Assembly: GCA_046957575.1 (NCBI GenBank)
Contig: JBKUOG010000006.1
Coordinates: 62,001-126,000 of the forward strand
Origin: UMGS1370 sp046957575
GTDB lineage: Bacteria > Bacillota > Clostridia > Lachnospirales > Lachnospiraceae
Direction: 5' to 3'
Length of the DNA stretch: 64,000 nt
Below are positions 16,982 to 26,508 of the stretch, in pieces. Numbering within the stretch: the first letter of the stretch is position 1; each line of letters begins with the position of its first letter. Below the pieces are notes generated by a model. The model saw nothing but the letters and a program-made list of their open reading frames with translations. It was not told where the DNA came from and did not search any database. The position numbers and the translations under genes are program-made.

Positions 16982-18283
16982 TCAGCCGACAATTGACTTC
17001 ATAATCTGAAATGTCTCTTCATAGGAAAAACTCTCATCTACTCCCTGCTGAAGGAACTGGTTCATCTTGTTGATTCTGGCAACTGCCTCATCCAGTGCTG
17101 TATTGGCGCCCTTTTTATAGGCCCCAATGGAAATCAAATCCGCATTTTTCTGGTAGAGTCCCAGCATATTACGGAAACGGGATGCTGTCCTTTTCTGCTC
17201 ATCTGATACAATCTCAATCATCAGACGGGAAATGCTGGCTCCAATATCAATTGCCGGGAAATGATTTTCATTGGCAAGCTGGCGGCTTAGGACAATATGG
17301 CCGTCCAAAATACCTCGCACTGTATCTGCAATCGGTTCATTGGTATCATCACCTTCTACCAGAACGGTATAAACTCCGGTGATGGAACCTTTATCAAAGT
17401 TGCCGCTCCGCTCCAAAAGCTTTGGAAATTCCGCATAAATGGAAGGTGTGTAACCTCTGGCAATCGGCGGCTCTCCAATTGCCAGACCTATCTCTCTCTG
17501 GGCCATGGCGTACCGCGTCAGGGAATCCATCATCAGCAGCACATCCATCCCTCTATTTTTAAAGTATTCTGCAATAGTAGTCGCTACCAGCGGACATTTC
17601 ATACGGAGCATGGCAGGCTGATCAGAAGTCGCCACTACCAGAACCGAACGGCTCATACCTTCCTCGCCTAAGTCTTTTTGCACAAACTCCAAAACCTCGC
17701 GGCCTCGCTCTCCTACCAGAGCAATTACGTTAATGTCCGCTTTTACATTTCTGGCAATCATTCCCAAAAGTGTACTCTTGCCGACACCGGATCCAGAAAA
17801 AATCCCAATTCTCTGTCCTTTTCCGATGGTGTTGAGTCCATCAATGGCTTTAATGCCAAATTCCAGCCGCTCCCGGATGGGAGGGCGGTTTAAAGGGTTG
17901 ACATAAGGACTATTGACTGTGTAATACTCTTTGGGCTGAAACGGTTCTCCTCCGTCAATGGGATCCCCTAATGCGTTGATAATTCTGCCCCGCAAAAAGT
18001 CCCCTACAGGAACTTTTAACCTGTGTCTGGTATTGCGCACAAAGCTCCCTGACGCAATCCCGCTGGTAGCTTCATAGGTCATAAGCTGAATCTTTCCATC
18101 CTTAAAGCCTACCACTTCCGCCGGCACCTGGCGGTTTTGTTCCTCATTGTAAATCATCACAATATCGCCAATGCTGGAACGTCCTCCCGACGCTTCCATA
18201 GACATGCCTACAACATTTTCAATTTTTCCAATGTGGCCCACTGTTTCAGCCCTTGTGATCATCTGAGGAATCTTTTCAAACAT
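16982..18283 (-). CDS. fliI: Flagellum-specific ATPase FliI
   Basis: The hexameric ATPase that energises early substrate delivery to the export gate. It has 433 residues with the Walker A motif GSGVGKST near residue 165, the Walker B strand VLLMMDSLTRYA, and the family signature PSIYAEFPKLLERSG. It resembles F1-ATPase beta throughout. It lies between fliH (8-base gap) and fliJ, the normal order. Confidence 0.98.
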   Translation of the reverse strand: MFEKIPQMITRAETVGHIGKIENVVGMSMEASGGRSSIGDIVMIYNEEQNRQVPAEVVGFKDGKIQLMTYEATSGIASGSFVRNTRHRLKVPVGDFLRGRIINALGDPIDGGEPFQPKEYYTVNSPYVNPLNRPPIRERLEFGIKAIDGLNTIGKGQRIGIFSGSGVGKSTLLGMIARNVKADINVIALVGERGREVLEFVQKDLGEEGMSRSVLVVATSDQPAMLRMKCPLVATTIAEYFKNRGMDVLLMMDSLTRYAMAQREIGLAIGEPPIARGYTPSIYAEFPKLLERSGNFDKGSITGVYTVLVEGDDTNEPIADTVRGILDGHIVLSRQLANENHFPAIDIGASISRLMIEIVSDEQKRTASRFRNMLGLYQKNADLISIGAYKKGANTALDEAVARINKMNQFLQQGVDESFSYEETFQIMKSIVG

Positions 18284-18291
18284 ATATGCTC

Positions 18292-19134
18292 CTAAAACTG
18301 TACATTTTGTGCAATCTCTTTTATGTTTTCCATCTGAGTGTCCACGCTGATGTCAATAATCTCTTCCGGCGTTTCGATGATGCAGCTTCCGTCCCCTTCT
18401 TTCTCCATCACGATAAATTTAATATTATCGGACAGTCTGGAAAGTTCCTCCACCACATTGGCATCTGCCTCCGCCATCATTTCATAATCCAGCTTAGAAA
18501 TGTAAATCTTTACCCAGGAAGTTTTTTTTAGCTTCTCTGTCTCTGCCAGAATCATGCGCCGAATCACATCTCCGCTGGCTTTGAGACTGATGTGAATTAC
18601 TTTTTCTGCCACTGCAATCGAACAGTCTCTAAGTTCATCCAGATACTCCTTGATACAGCGTTTTTTTGCTTTTTCCACACTGGCTAAAGCCTCCTGTATC
18701 TGCCCCTCAAACTCTCTGCGGCGAGCGTCATTTTCCCGATGCAGTTCTTCTGCAGCCTGAAGGCGCCCCTTGCTTAATCCTTCCTCATAACCAGACTCAT
18801 ATCCTTCTTTGCTGGCCTCTTCTCTTAAACTGTCTGCCTGCTCTTCTGCTTTCTCAATCAGTTCTCCGGCTTTTTTTTTCGCCTCTAAAACCAATTCCTG
18901 AGACATATTTCTGGCATCCTCCAGCATTTTATGACACTGTGTTTCTATCTCTTCTGTCAAATCGGAAGGACTATTTTCGGTTTCCCGGACAGATGTCTGT
19001 CTGTTCTCTGTGTGAGATTTTGGAATGTGCTTTTCTTTCGGCAAAGGAGCTGGCTGGTGAACAGGCGGGACAAAAGTCTGAATGTCCGCTTCCTGTCCGG
19101 CTCTTACAATTCTCCTAGACAATGACGTCTCCAT
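18292..19134 (-). CDS. fliH: Flagellar assembly protein FliH
   Basis: The FliI regulator that tethers the ATPase to the C-ring. It is 280 residues long, with a Pro-rich N-terminus, a long Glu/Ala/Lys coiled coil (about 65-150, including repeated small-residue spacing) and a C-terminal V-ATPase-E-like domain ending in IIETPEEIIDISVDTQME. It overlaps the end of fliG by 20 bases and precedes fliI by 8. Confidence 0.9.
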   Translation of the reverse strand: METSLSRRIVRAGQEADIQTFVPPVHQPAPLPKEKHIPKSHTENRQTSVRETENSPSDLTEEIETQCHKMLEDARNMSQELVLEAKKKAGELIEKAEEQADSLREEASKEGYESGYEEGLSKGRLQAAEELHRENDARRREFEGQIQEALASVEKAKKRCIKEYLDELRDCSIAVAEKVIHISLKASGDVIRRMILAETEKLKKTSWVKIYISKLDYEMMAEADANVVEELSRLSDNIKFIVMEKEGDGSCIIETPEEIIDISVDTQMENIKEIAQNVQF

Positions 19135-20170
19135 CGTCTCCTCCCTTGCTGATAATTACTTCACCCATATCCTCTAAATGACGGATAATATTGACAATGC
19201 GCTGCTGTGCCTCTTCTACGTCTTTCAGTCTGATATTGGTCGTCATCTCTAAATCGCCGCGTACTGTTTCTGCCATACGTTTGGACATATTGGCAAAGAA
19301 TACCTGACGCATCTCTTCGGATGCTGTCTTTAATGCGTAAACAATATCCTTGGCATCGCAGTCACGTACAAATCTCTGAATAGACCGATCGTCCATATCC
19401 AGAATATTTTCAAATACAAACATCTTATCCCGAATTGTCTGGGACAGATCCGGATTGACTTTATCTAATTCATCGAAAATACGTCTCTCATTGCTTCGGT
19501 CTACGTGGTTCATCACATCAGCCACATAATCGACGCCGCCCAGATTCATATTGTCTTCGCTGGTAATAATGGTCGCATACTTGCGCTTCATCTCTTCTTC
19601 TACAATGGCAATGGCTTCCGGAGAAACCCGATCCATCTTTGCCATGCCTTCCAAGGTAGGAATCCTCTTGCTGTCCGGAAGCTGCTCCAATACCTGGGCC
19701 GCCTGTTCCGGATCCATATACGACATAATCAGGGCAATCACCTGAGGACGTTCCTGCTGAAGCAGTGACAAAAGCGCCTTTGGATCACCTTTCATAAAGA
19801 AGTTAAATGGCTTGGACTGTAAAGTCTTTGACACTTTCTCCAAAAGACTTCTGGCTGTCATCTCACCAAAGGCTTTTTCCAGAACATCTCTGGCGTAGTC
19901 CAGACCTCCATCTGTCATCATCTTGTGGGTCATACAAAGTTTATAAAACTCATCTAAAGCGCCTTCTACCTGGGCATTGCTGCTCTTTCCAAGTTTTGCA
20001 ACTTCGTAGGTCAGATCTTCGATGTCCTGCTCACTTAAATATTTATATATCTGAGAAGCCTTATCAGCTCCCAGCGAAACAATTACCAGAGCTGCTTTCT
20101 GTTTTGTGTCTAACTCCGGCACATTCTGCTCTTCACTATTTTTGTTTTCGTTTTGTGTTGCTGCGGCCAT
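19115..20170 (-). CDS. fliG: Flagellar motor switch protein FliG
   Basis: The C-ring torque protein that contacts FliF, FliM and MotA. It has 351 residues with QKAALVIVSLGADKASQIYK at the N-domain, the middle-domain QERPQVIALIMSYM motif, GGVDYVADVMNHVDRSNER, and the C-terminal torque helix region MFVFENILDMDDRSIQRFVR. It overlaps the 3' end of fliF by 35 bases, suggesting coupled translation of the two ring proteins. Confidence 0.97.
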   Translation of the reverse strand: MAAATQNENKNSEEQNVPELDTKQKAALVIVSLGADKASQIYKYLSEQDIEDLTYEVAKLGKSSNAQVEGALDEFYKLCMTHKMMTDGGLDYARDVLEKAFGEMTARSLLEKVSKTLQSKPFNFFMKGDPKALLSLLQQERPQVIALIMSYMDPEQAAQVLEQLPDSKRIPTLEGMAKMDRVSPEAIAIVEEEMKRKYATIITSEDNMNLGGVDYVADVMNHVDRSNERRIFDELDKVNPDLSQTIRDKMFVFENILDMDDRSIQRFVRDCDAKDIVYALKTASEEMRQVFFANMSKRMAETVRGDLEMTTNIRLKDVEEAQQRIVNIIRHLEDMGEVIISKGGDDGDVIV

Positions 20171-21851
20171 CTGCTTCTGCCTCCCCTCTTAACCAGCTCT
20201 GTACCAGTTTTGCGGCTATCTGAGGATTCTGTTCCACAAATTCGCCGATATTCTGCTTTAATTTTAAACTGCGCTGCATACGAAGATTGATAATCTCCTC
20301 ATTTTTGTCAAACTCGTCTTCTTCCTCTTCCACTGCCAAAGCGGCTGCACTGGCCTCTTCTCCTTCAGCGGAAACTGCCGGAAATTCTCCGTCTGTTCCG
20401 TCATTTGGAAGGAAGTTCATGCCTTCTGCATCCATCATATCTGAATCATGTTTCTTTCTTCTAAGCAGAAGCAGAGTAATCAGAAGAATCAGCAGGATAA
20501 TCCCCGCTGCAATCGCAATGATTACAGGAGGCGCAATCTTAGGCTGCTCTACATTTGAAGAACCTGCTGAAGCAGCAGCCTCTTCCCGCTCTCTTGCGGC
20601 TGCGCTGGCCTGTGAGAGCGCCCGGATTACAGTAACCTTTTCATCTGCTTCTTCTAAGCTGATACCGGCAGAATTGGCTACCAGCTGAGCGATATCATCC
20701 AGCGGAACTGTATTGTCGTCTGAATCAATCACAACACCGATAGTAGTGTTTTCCAAAACACCTGGATCGATCTGGCGCTGCTCTTTTACAGAATTGTAAA
20801 GCCATTCTCTTGTAGCGCTGTTGTTGGCATAGGTGTCCGTCGTCACATCCCCGCCGTTTCCGGCTGTATATCTGGGAGTATCTGCATTGGCATCTGCTCC
20901 TACTACGCCGCCGTCTCCCACATCAGCAGTTCCCGAATTTTCACTGGCAACGGTCTCTTTCTGAAGAAGTCCTTCTTTATCCTGTGCGTCAATTTTATCC
21001 GGCGTTGCATATGTGGTGCTCTCCTGAATCAGGCGCTCCATATTCAGAGTACCTTTTACAGAGACTGCCACTTTGCCCGGTCCATAAAGCTGCTCCAGCA
21101 CCCTTCTGACATTGCCTGCAATATTGTTTTCCACCAGGCTGGTCAGAGCCACCAGATCCGCCGCTTCTCCATAGCTGCTTTCTTCCGTCTCTCCGGAAAC
21201 TTCCATCATGGTTGCAGCATCAAATACGGATACATTTGTAAAATTCATTCCCTTTACCGCTCTGGCTATCAGGTTCTTAATCGCTGATGCCTGGTTCGGG
21301 GTGAGTTCGACTCCGTTTTTCATGGTAACAACAACGGATGCTGATGCATCTGTCTGTGCATTGTCATTCAGAGCATACTTCTGCTCCCCTGCCTCGGCAA
21401 TGGTTACTTTTGCATCCTGCACACCATCAAACAGACGAATCTGTGCTCCTAATCTATCCTGCAGTTCATACAGAGTGTACTGCTTTTTATCTGACTCTGT
21501 GGTCATAAGACCAGTATTATCCCGGTACATATCGTATGTAAATCCGCTCTGCGGATACCCCTGGCTGAGAAGATCCGCTCTCATCTGATCTACCTGGGCG
21601 CTGGGAATGCTTACTGAGCCGTTTGCATCATTAAAACGGTAATCTACTCCCTGCTCCTGAAGCAGGCCGACTACCTCCTGCGCCTCTTCCTGATTCATGC
21701 CGGTAAACAGGGTGCTGTAGTCACTGCGTCCCCTTAAAGCCAGCATTCCAATCATAACAATAGCAATTATAACGGTGCCCGCTACAATTGCTATAAACAT
21801 TGATTTAGTTTTCCCTGACAATTTCTGCCAATACTCTTTTAAATTCTGCAC
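20136..21851 (-). CDS. fliF: Flagellar MS-ring protein FliF
   Basis: The MS-ring subunit, 571 residues, with membrane segments at about residues 19-40 and 445-465 around the periplasm-side/extracytoplasmic YscJ-like domains (ADLLSQGYPQSGFTYDMY). The cytoplasmic C-terminus (IAAKLVQSWLRGEAEADG) is the FliG-binding helix. The gene overlaps fliG and follows fliE by about 40 bases. Confidence 0.97.
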   Translation of the reverse strand: MQNLKEYWQKLSGKTKSMFIAIVAGTVIIAIVMIGMLALRGRSDYSTLFTGMNQEEAQEVVGLLQEQGVDYRFNDANGSVSIPSAQVDQMRADLLSQGYPQSGFTYDMYRDNTGLMTTESDKKQYTLYELQDRLGAQIRLFDGVQDAKVTIAEAGEQKYALNDNAQTDASASVVVTMKNGVELTPNQASAIKNLIARAVKGMNFTNVSVFDAATMMEVSGETEESSYGEAADLVALTSLVENNIAGNVRRVLEQLYGPGKVAVSVKGTLNMERLIQESTTYATPDKIDAQDKEGLLQKETVASENSGTADVGDGGVVGADANADTPRYTAGNGGDVTTDTYANNSATREWLYNSVKEQRQIDPGVLENTTIGVVIDSDDNTVPLDDIAQLVANSAGISLEEADEKVTVIRALSQASAAAREREEAAASAGSSNVEQPKIAPPVIIAIAAGIILLILLITLLLLRRKKHDSDMMDAEGMNFLPNDGTDGEFPAVSAEGEEASAAALAVEEEEDEFDKNEEIINLRMQRSLKLKQNIGEFVEQNPQIAAKLVQSWLRGEAEADGRSNTKRKQK

Positions 21852-21890
21852 TTTTCAATCCCCAGCCTTTTACAATATTCAACCGCTCTC

Positions 21891-22211
21891 TTAAACATTC
21901 ATCTTAATAAGATCGTTATAAGACTCCAGCGCCTTGTTTCTCAAAGTGATTAATACATCCAGGCTGAGCGCAGCCTTTGCCTCTGCAATCGGAAGACTGT
22001 GGGCGTCATCCAACTGACCTGTGGCCAGAAGGTACTGTTTATTTTCTACATCTGCCTGAGTCTCATAAACCTGTCCCACCACCTGATTAAAAATATCGTG
22101 GAACATAGAAGACTCTGCAACAGAATCTTTCTCTTTCTTTTCGTTGGCATTTACATGTTCTGTATTCAGTTCCCACGCTTTCATAGGAGTAATAAATGCT
22201 GCTTCCATCAT
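21891..22211 (-). CDS. fliE: Flagellar hook-basal body protein FliE
   Basis: A 106-residue adapter between the MS ring and rod. The C-terminal part holds the family pattern SLPIAEAKAALSLDVLITLRNKALESYNDL, given here as continuous helix to the end. Two adjacent ATG codons could serve as start. It follows flgB directly; flgC, normally between the two, is not here. Confidence 0.92.
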   Translation of the reverse strand: MMEAAFITPMKAWELNTEHVNANEKKEKDSVAESSMFHDIFNQVVGQVYETQADVENKQYLLATGQLDDAHSLPIAEAKAALSLDVLITLRNKALESYNDLIKMNV

Positions 22212-22249
22212 CCGCTTTCCCTCTCATTTCTCTTATTGTCAAGTTATGT

Positions 22250-22639
22250 TTAGAACGTTCTGGCTGCGCTCTTTAAACGATTCAGGTCGTTGCTGATCGA
22301 ATTTACCATATGCTGGTACTCATAAGCCGTACGGACCAAATCCACCTGTTCCTGATCCATATCTACATTGTTGCCGTCCAGTCTGGTGGACTCTGCCATC
22401 GTAACCCGCACCTGTGCTCTGGTCTTGTCAATCGCCCGGCCCACCTGATTGCCTGCCCCCTGACCGGCAGATGCATTCTCAACCCGCTTATTAAGTTCAT
22501 CTTCAAAGGTAACATATCTGGACTTAAATCCAGGCGTATCCACATTTGCTATATTATTGAGAGTAACCGTCTGACGCCCCCACAAAAAATCCAGCACTTT
22601 CTCTGTTAACATGATTCCATTGCCGTATATACCAGACAT
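22250..22639 (-). CDS. flgB: Flagellar basal-body rod protein FlgB
   Basis: The first proximal-rod subunit and first gene of the operon, about 129 residues. The start MSGIYGNGIML is chosen because GGAGAGGAAG lies just upstream; an ATG at 22696 has no ribosome site. The signature RQTVTLNNIANVDTPGFKSR is present, and the end DQEQVDLVRTAYEYQHMVNS is typical. The sigma-A promoter lies about 120 bases upstream. Confidence 0.94.
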   Translation of the reverse strand: MSGIYGNGIMLTEKVLDFLWGRQTVTLNNIANVDTPGFKSRYVTFEDELNKRVENASAGQGAGNQVGRAIDKTRAQVRVTMAESTRLDGNNVDMDQEQVDLVRTAYEYQHMVNSISNDLNRLKSAARTF

Positions 22640-22759
22640 ACTTTTCTCTTCCTCTCCGGCAGTTTTACTGCCTGTGCAACACACTTTGAATATCATAACA
22701 TATTACTGCCAAACAGCGCGCTTCCATTTTCTGGCGCAAATTCGACTAATAGTTCTTAT

Positions 22760-22788
22760 ATCATACCGCATTTTACAACGAGAGTCAA
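22760..22788 (-). promoter_or_regulatory. Sigma-A promoter of the fla/che operon
   Basis: On the minus strand TTGACT (22788-22783), a 17-base spacer and TATGAT (22765-22760) make a near-consensus housekeeping promoter. It is the only strong promoter upstream of flgB and points into the operon. A run of nine G lies 23 bases upstream of the -35 box (22812-22820). Confidence 0.85.
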
Positions 22789-22811
22789 GAAAACTGTCAT
22801 AATTTGTCGTA

Positions 22812-22820
22812 CCCCCCCCC
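22812..22820. repeat. Homopolymer of nine G (minus strand) upstream of fla promoter
   Basis: Nine C on the plus strand. It sits between the terminator of the HD-GYP gene and the -35 box of the flagellar operon. Such runs are prone to slipped-strand length change; a second run of exactly nine lies within fliB at 39627-39635. Confidence 0.95.
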
Positions 22821-22825
22821 ACTGC

Positions 22826-22852
22826 AAAAAACCTTGATTTTCAAAGGTTTTT
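22826..22852 (-). terminator. Terminator after the HD-GYP gene
   Basis: On the minus strand the stem AAAAACCTT / AAGGTTTTT with loop TGAAAATC ends in a T-run. It lies about 58 bases past the HD-GYP stop and isolates that gene from the fla promoter. Confidence 0.6.
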
Positions 22853-22909
22853 CACCGAAATATACTCAAATTATATTTAGTTGCAAAGAGCATTTATGAA
22901 ACTGACTAT

Positions 22910-24157
22910 TTACTGCATTTTTTGATATTTATTATAAATCTTTTCGTACATCTTTCTGGCTTCAATTCCAGCTTCCAGCGCCTCTTCGTAAATCATTTCT
23001 TTATTTTCTTTTAGAACCCCAAACACATACGGGCAAATCCTCCCACTCTGTGTCAATTTTTCCAGTATTTCCAGAACCTCTTCCAGAGGAAACGCCGGCT
23101 TGTAACTGCGCTCTTCCGATAAAGCGCTGGTAATATCCGCCACTGCCGCAATACGCTGGGGCAGACTCAGCCCCTCTTTTCCAATTCCGTAAGGATATCC
23201 CTGTCCATTAAGAGTTTCATGGTGGCGAACTGCTATCTGAAGCACCTCTTCTTCCACATGGCCTTTTAAAATAGCTTCTGTAATCGACACATGAGTTTTC
23301 ATAATCTCCCAGTCCTGTCCTTCCAGCTTTCCCGGAGACTCTAAAATCTCTGAGGGAATCGCAATCTTTCCCAGATCATGGAGAATGGCTCCTAGATGAA
23401 CCTGTCTCCTCTCTTTTCCCTCCAGACCGCAAAGCTGTGCCAAAAGGTCACTAACTCGCACCATAACAGCACAATGAAGCGCTGTATAATGACTTCTGAA
23501 ATCTATGGAGCTGACCAGCATCCGAAGAAGCTGTTCCTGAATATCCTGACTAATCCGCATCTGCTCCAGATGTCCCAAAAGCACCTGATGAATTTCTTCC
23601 TGACTTTTTAACGCGCGCATCAGCTTTGGCAGCATCTCTTTTACAGCTCGAATGCTGTCCTCCTCATACCGCTCTGTGTTCATGGCATTCAAAAAGTTTT
23701 CCATCTGTTCAAGTGTGACGGACGGATTTCCCACCTGCTTTAAATCTACAGCATCCAATACCTGAAGGCACTTTGTCAGTCTTTTCAGCCTCTTTGGCAT
23801 ATCAGAACGATCCGCCTCTTTGCGCCCGCTGTGGTGGTATAGAACCACGCCTGCATATTCTGGAAACGGCCCCAGATAATTCAAAAACAGATACCCGTAC
23901 CTGGAATGGGAAAACGCAGTATCTGTTTCCTTTTTTAACAAATCTTTAATGTCCAGATTATGGAAACTGCCGATATCGTGGAGAAGCATGGTCCAAATAA
24001 TCTTTGCCTTTTCCTCTGATGAAAAAGAGCCGTCAGCATCCAAAAGTGTCAGCATCCCATATGCCACTCTTTCCCCATGGCCAGTAAGCCGTTCATCCAT
24101 CTGATTTAAACACTGCACAATCATTTCCATTAAATGCTTTAATTCTGGAGATTTCAT
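22910..24157 (-). CDS. Tandem HD domain protein with HD-GYP output
   Basis: A 415-residue soluble protein with two HD-type domains. The first (about 20-130) has HGERVAYG and LLHDIGSF but lacks the GYP part. The second (about 215-380) has LGAILHDLGKIAIPSEIL, the HHE signature and GQGYPYG, matching HD-GYP phosphodiesterases, which cleave cyclic-di-GMP or related dinucleotides. No receiver or sensor domain is attached. It starts after AGAGGTG and is separated from the upstream chemoreceptor by a terminator, so it may have its own promoter, which I could not place. Cyclic-di-GMP is the probable substrate by family, not proven here. Confidence 0.85.
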   Translation of the reverse strand: MKSPELKHLMEMIVQCLNQMDERLTGHGERVAYGMLTLLDADGSFSSEEKAKIIWTMLLHDIGSFHNLDIKDLLKKETDTAFSHSRYGYLFLNYLGPFPEYAGVVLYHHSGRKEADRSDMPKRLKRLTKCLQVLDAVDLKQVGNPSVTLEQMENFLNAMNTERYEEDSIRAVKEMLPKLMRALKSQEEIHQVLLGHLEQMRISQDIQEQLLRMLVSSIDFRSHYTALHCAVMVRVSDLLAQLCGLEGKERRQVHLGAILHDLGKIAIPSEILESPGKLEGQDWEIMKTHVSITEAILKGHVEEEVLQIAVRHHETLNGQGYPYGIGKEGLSLPQRIAAVADITSALSEERSYKPAFPLEEVLEILEKLTQSGRICPYVFGVLKENKEMIYEEALEAGIEARKMYEKIYNKYQKMQ

Positions 24158-24181
24158 GTTTTTTACACCTCTGTCAAGAAA

Positions 24182-24209
24182 ACCAGCCGCCCTGAAAAGA
24201 GCGGCTGGT
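24182..24209 (-). terminator. Terminator after the chemoreceptor at 24238
   Basis: Minus-strand stem ACCAGCCGC / GCGGCTGGT with a ten-base loop, followed by TTTTCTT. It lies about 30 bases after the receptor stop and is the clearest intrinsic terminator in this part. Confidence 0.8.
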
Positions 24210-24237
24210 AAAATTTCTGTTGTCTATTTGTTAATTA

Positions 24238-26022
24238 TTAATATTTTCCGCCAATCATTGTTGTATGCTGCTCATTGGTATCAAAATCGTAAGAGTTGTA
24301 TGCATTTTCATATGGCCGGTTTTCTTCTTTTAACCGGACGCTGCTTACTAATTTCTTTAAAACATGAGCCTGCGAAGACAATTCCTGGCTGGCAGCCGCA
24401 GATTCCTCGCTGGTAGCGGAGTTAGACTGTACTACACTGGAAATCTGCTCGATACCCAGTGTAATCTGGGCAATTGCGCTGGCCTGGCGAGCGCTGGCCT
24501 CTGATATTTCATTTACAATCTCAGTCGCTTCCTGTGCACCCTGAACCGCCTTCATCAGCGCTTTGGCTGTCTCATCTGCAATATGAGTACCGTTTTCTAC
24601 TGATTTAATAGAGCGCTCAATCAAGGCCGATGTATTTTTGGAAGCTTCTGCGGATTTGGTTGCCAGATCACGAACTTCATTGGCAACTACCGCAAATCCC
24701 TTGCCGGCAGCGCCTGCTCTTGCTGCTTCGACTGCGGCATTCAGAGCCAGAATATTGGTCTGGAATGCAATATCTTCAATGGTCTTAATAATCTTTCCAA
24801 TCTCATTGGAACTGCCGGAGATATCTGCCATGGCTGCTATCATTTCCTGCATTTTCTCGTTGCTGATCCGCATACCATCGCCTACTTCTTCGACCTTGCT
24901 GCTGGCATTTCTGGCAGCTTCCGCATTGCTGCTGACCTGATTGGATACATCATTGATGGATGCAGATAACTGTTCTACAGAACTTGCCTGCTCTGTCGCT
25001 CCCTGAGCCAAAGCCTGAGCGCCGTTGGCCACCTGCTCCGATCCGCTGGACACACTGTCCGCCGTATTGCTGATCTGCCGGAATGTTTCGTTTAATTCAT
25101 CGGAAATCTTGCTGAAGGATACATATAAGGAATGGAATCCTCCAATATACTCTCCAGGGCAGGAAGACTCAACCGTATAATCGTTTTGGGCCAGTCTTGC
25201 CAGATATGTATTTTCATCCTCAATGATGGCTTTCAGCTTGCGTACCAGTTCTCTTACCTGTGATGCCAGAACTCCCAGTTCATCTTCTGACTGATACCCA
25301 AGTTCCACATCCAGGTCGCCCTGAGCCATCTGGATAGCTGCTCCTTCAATCTCCTTTACTGGCTCCAGCATCACGCGGCCTACAACTGCCCCCACTGCGG
25401 AGCATATCAGAACCACTGCTATAATTACAATTAACAGTATGATCACCGCCATACGGTAAGCGCGGTCACTATTATCAGCCGCTCTAAAAGCACCATCGCT
25501 GTTATATGAAACTAAATTTTTGAGAGCAGCGTCCAGTGCATTGTAGCTGGTTAATCCCTGCCCATCCATAAGCTGAATGGCATTTTCCAATTTACCCTGT
25601 TTCACCAGATTCACCACCTGGCTGTGGGTGTTCAGATAGTCCTGCCACCCGCTTTTTACGGCGGCAATCAGATTTGCATCCTGAGCATCTCCCTGGCTTA
25701 TTGTACGTTCATACGTACTGATCAGACTATCCACCTGAGTCTTTAAATCCGCCATGGTTCTATCCGCTTCAGCCCGCTTTTCTTCTTTCGCTGCCGTCAC
25801 ATATCTCAGTTCGTTTAACCGATAGTCACTTATCAGCCCATCCATGTCGCGAGCCTTGTCTACACCAGCCAGCCATCTGGTAGAAATCTCATCTGTAAAG
25901 CTGTTCATTCTGACTACCAGAAGCCAGGACGACAGGCCGACAGCTAAAATCCCCGCCATAGCAACGCTGACTATGAGAACCAGCTTTTTTGTAATCTTCA
26001 AGTTTTTAATCCATTCAGTCAT
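24238..26022 (-). CDS. Methyl-accepting chemotaxis protein (second receptor)
   Basis: A 594-residue chemoreceptor: membrane segment at about 15-35, an extracellular four-helix-bundle sensor (MCP 4HB type) to about residue 188, a second membrane segment near 190-215, HAMP (VMLEPVKEIEGAAIQMAQGDL) and a long cytoplasmic coiled coil with the signalling tip EDIAFQTNILALNAAVEAAR. The ligand cannot be predicted. It starts seven bases after the hemerythrin frame and probably shares the transcript from the sigma-D promoter at 28336. Like its upstream paralogue it ends in Gly-Lys-Tyr. Confidence 0.95.
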   Translation of the reverse strand: MTEWIKNLKITKKLVLIVSVAMAGILAVGLSSWLLVVRMNSFTDEISTRWLAGVDKARDMDGLISDYRLNELRYVTAAKEEKRAEADRTMADLKTQVDSLISTYERTISQGDAQDANLIAAVKSGWQDYLNTHSQVVNLVKQGKLENAIQLMDGQGLTSYNALDAALKNLVSYNSDGAFRAADNSDRAYRMAVIILLIVIIAVVLICSAVGAVVGRVMLEPVKEIEGAAIQMAQGDLDVELGYQSEDELGVLASQVRELVRKLKAIIEDENTYLARLAQNDYTVESSCPGEYIGGFHSLYVSFSKISDELNETFRQISNTADSVSSGSEQVANGAQALAQGATEQASSVEQLSASINDVSNQVSSNAEAARNASSKVEEVGDGMRISNEKMQEMIAAMADISGSSNEIGKIIKTIEDIAFQTNILALNAAVEAARAGAAGKGFAVVANEVRDLATKSAEASKNTSALIERSIKSVENGTHIADETAKALMKAVQGAQEATEIVNEISEASARQASAIAQITLGIEQISSVVQSNSATSEESAAASQELSSQAHVLKKLVSSVRLKEENRPYENAYNSYDFDTNEQHTTMIGGKY

Positions 26023-26028
26023 TTCCTA

Positions 26029-26508
26029 CTACTCCCCCATCTGTTCTTGTACTGATCGAAGGTGTGCTGCAACTTTCACATCCTGTTTCTTAATATGGTT
26101 GAGCAGCCAGTCACCGAGTTTTCTGTTAATCTCTCCTACTAATTCGACGGAAGGGCCTTCCTTCTTTACCCGTTCAGACATGTCTGCAACCATTTTGATA
26201 AATCCAGTATGATACTTCTTGTGATTCGGGTAATCGGGATAACCGGATTCTCTCTGGAGAATTTCCTCATGTCCAAAATGGGTCTTTGTGTACTCATTCA
26301 GGAAGTCCAGGACTTTGGCCATCTCATCTCTTCCTCGTCCAGACGCACATGCTTCGAGAAGATCATCAATTGCGCGGATTAATTCTTTATGCTCTGCGTC
26401 AATCTGTTCGTTTCCTGTGGCAAGGTCCTCTGTCCAGACAATCTTCTGTCTTGCCGAATGGACTGCTTTTTTCGGCTGTACAGCCGGGGTCGGGGTACTT
26501 CGGTTCCT
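26029..26508 (-). CDS. Bacteriohemerythrin frame, in frame after the receptor UGA, no start codon
   Basis: An oxygen-binding hemerythrin domain with the full set of iron ligands. Numbering from the first codon after the receptor stop, these are H40, H77, E81, H96, H100, H138 and D143, with normal spacing. The frame runs unbroken for 159 codons and is the same frame as the upstream receptor, separated only by its TGA (26509-26511). No ATG, GTG or TTG occurs in frame before codon 63 (26322), which lies past the first ligand, so a product from that ATG would be incomplete. The joining stretch is linker-like (Thr/Pro-rich, then AVQPKKAV). Possibilities are UGA readthrough giving a receptor-hemerythrin fusion, a rare start such as ATT (codon 23), or a recent nonsense change. 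Confidence 0.8.
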   Translation of the reverse strand, partial: RNRSTPTPAVQPKKAVHSARQKIVWTEDLATGNEQIDAEHKELIRAIDDLLEACASGRGRDEMAKVLDFLNEYTKTHFGHEEILQRESGYPDYPNHKKYHTGFIKMVADMSERVKKEGPSVELVGEINRKLGDWLLNHIKKQDVKVAAHLRSVQEQMGE

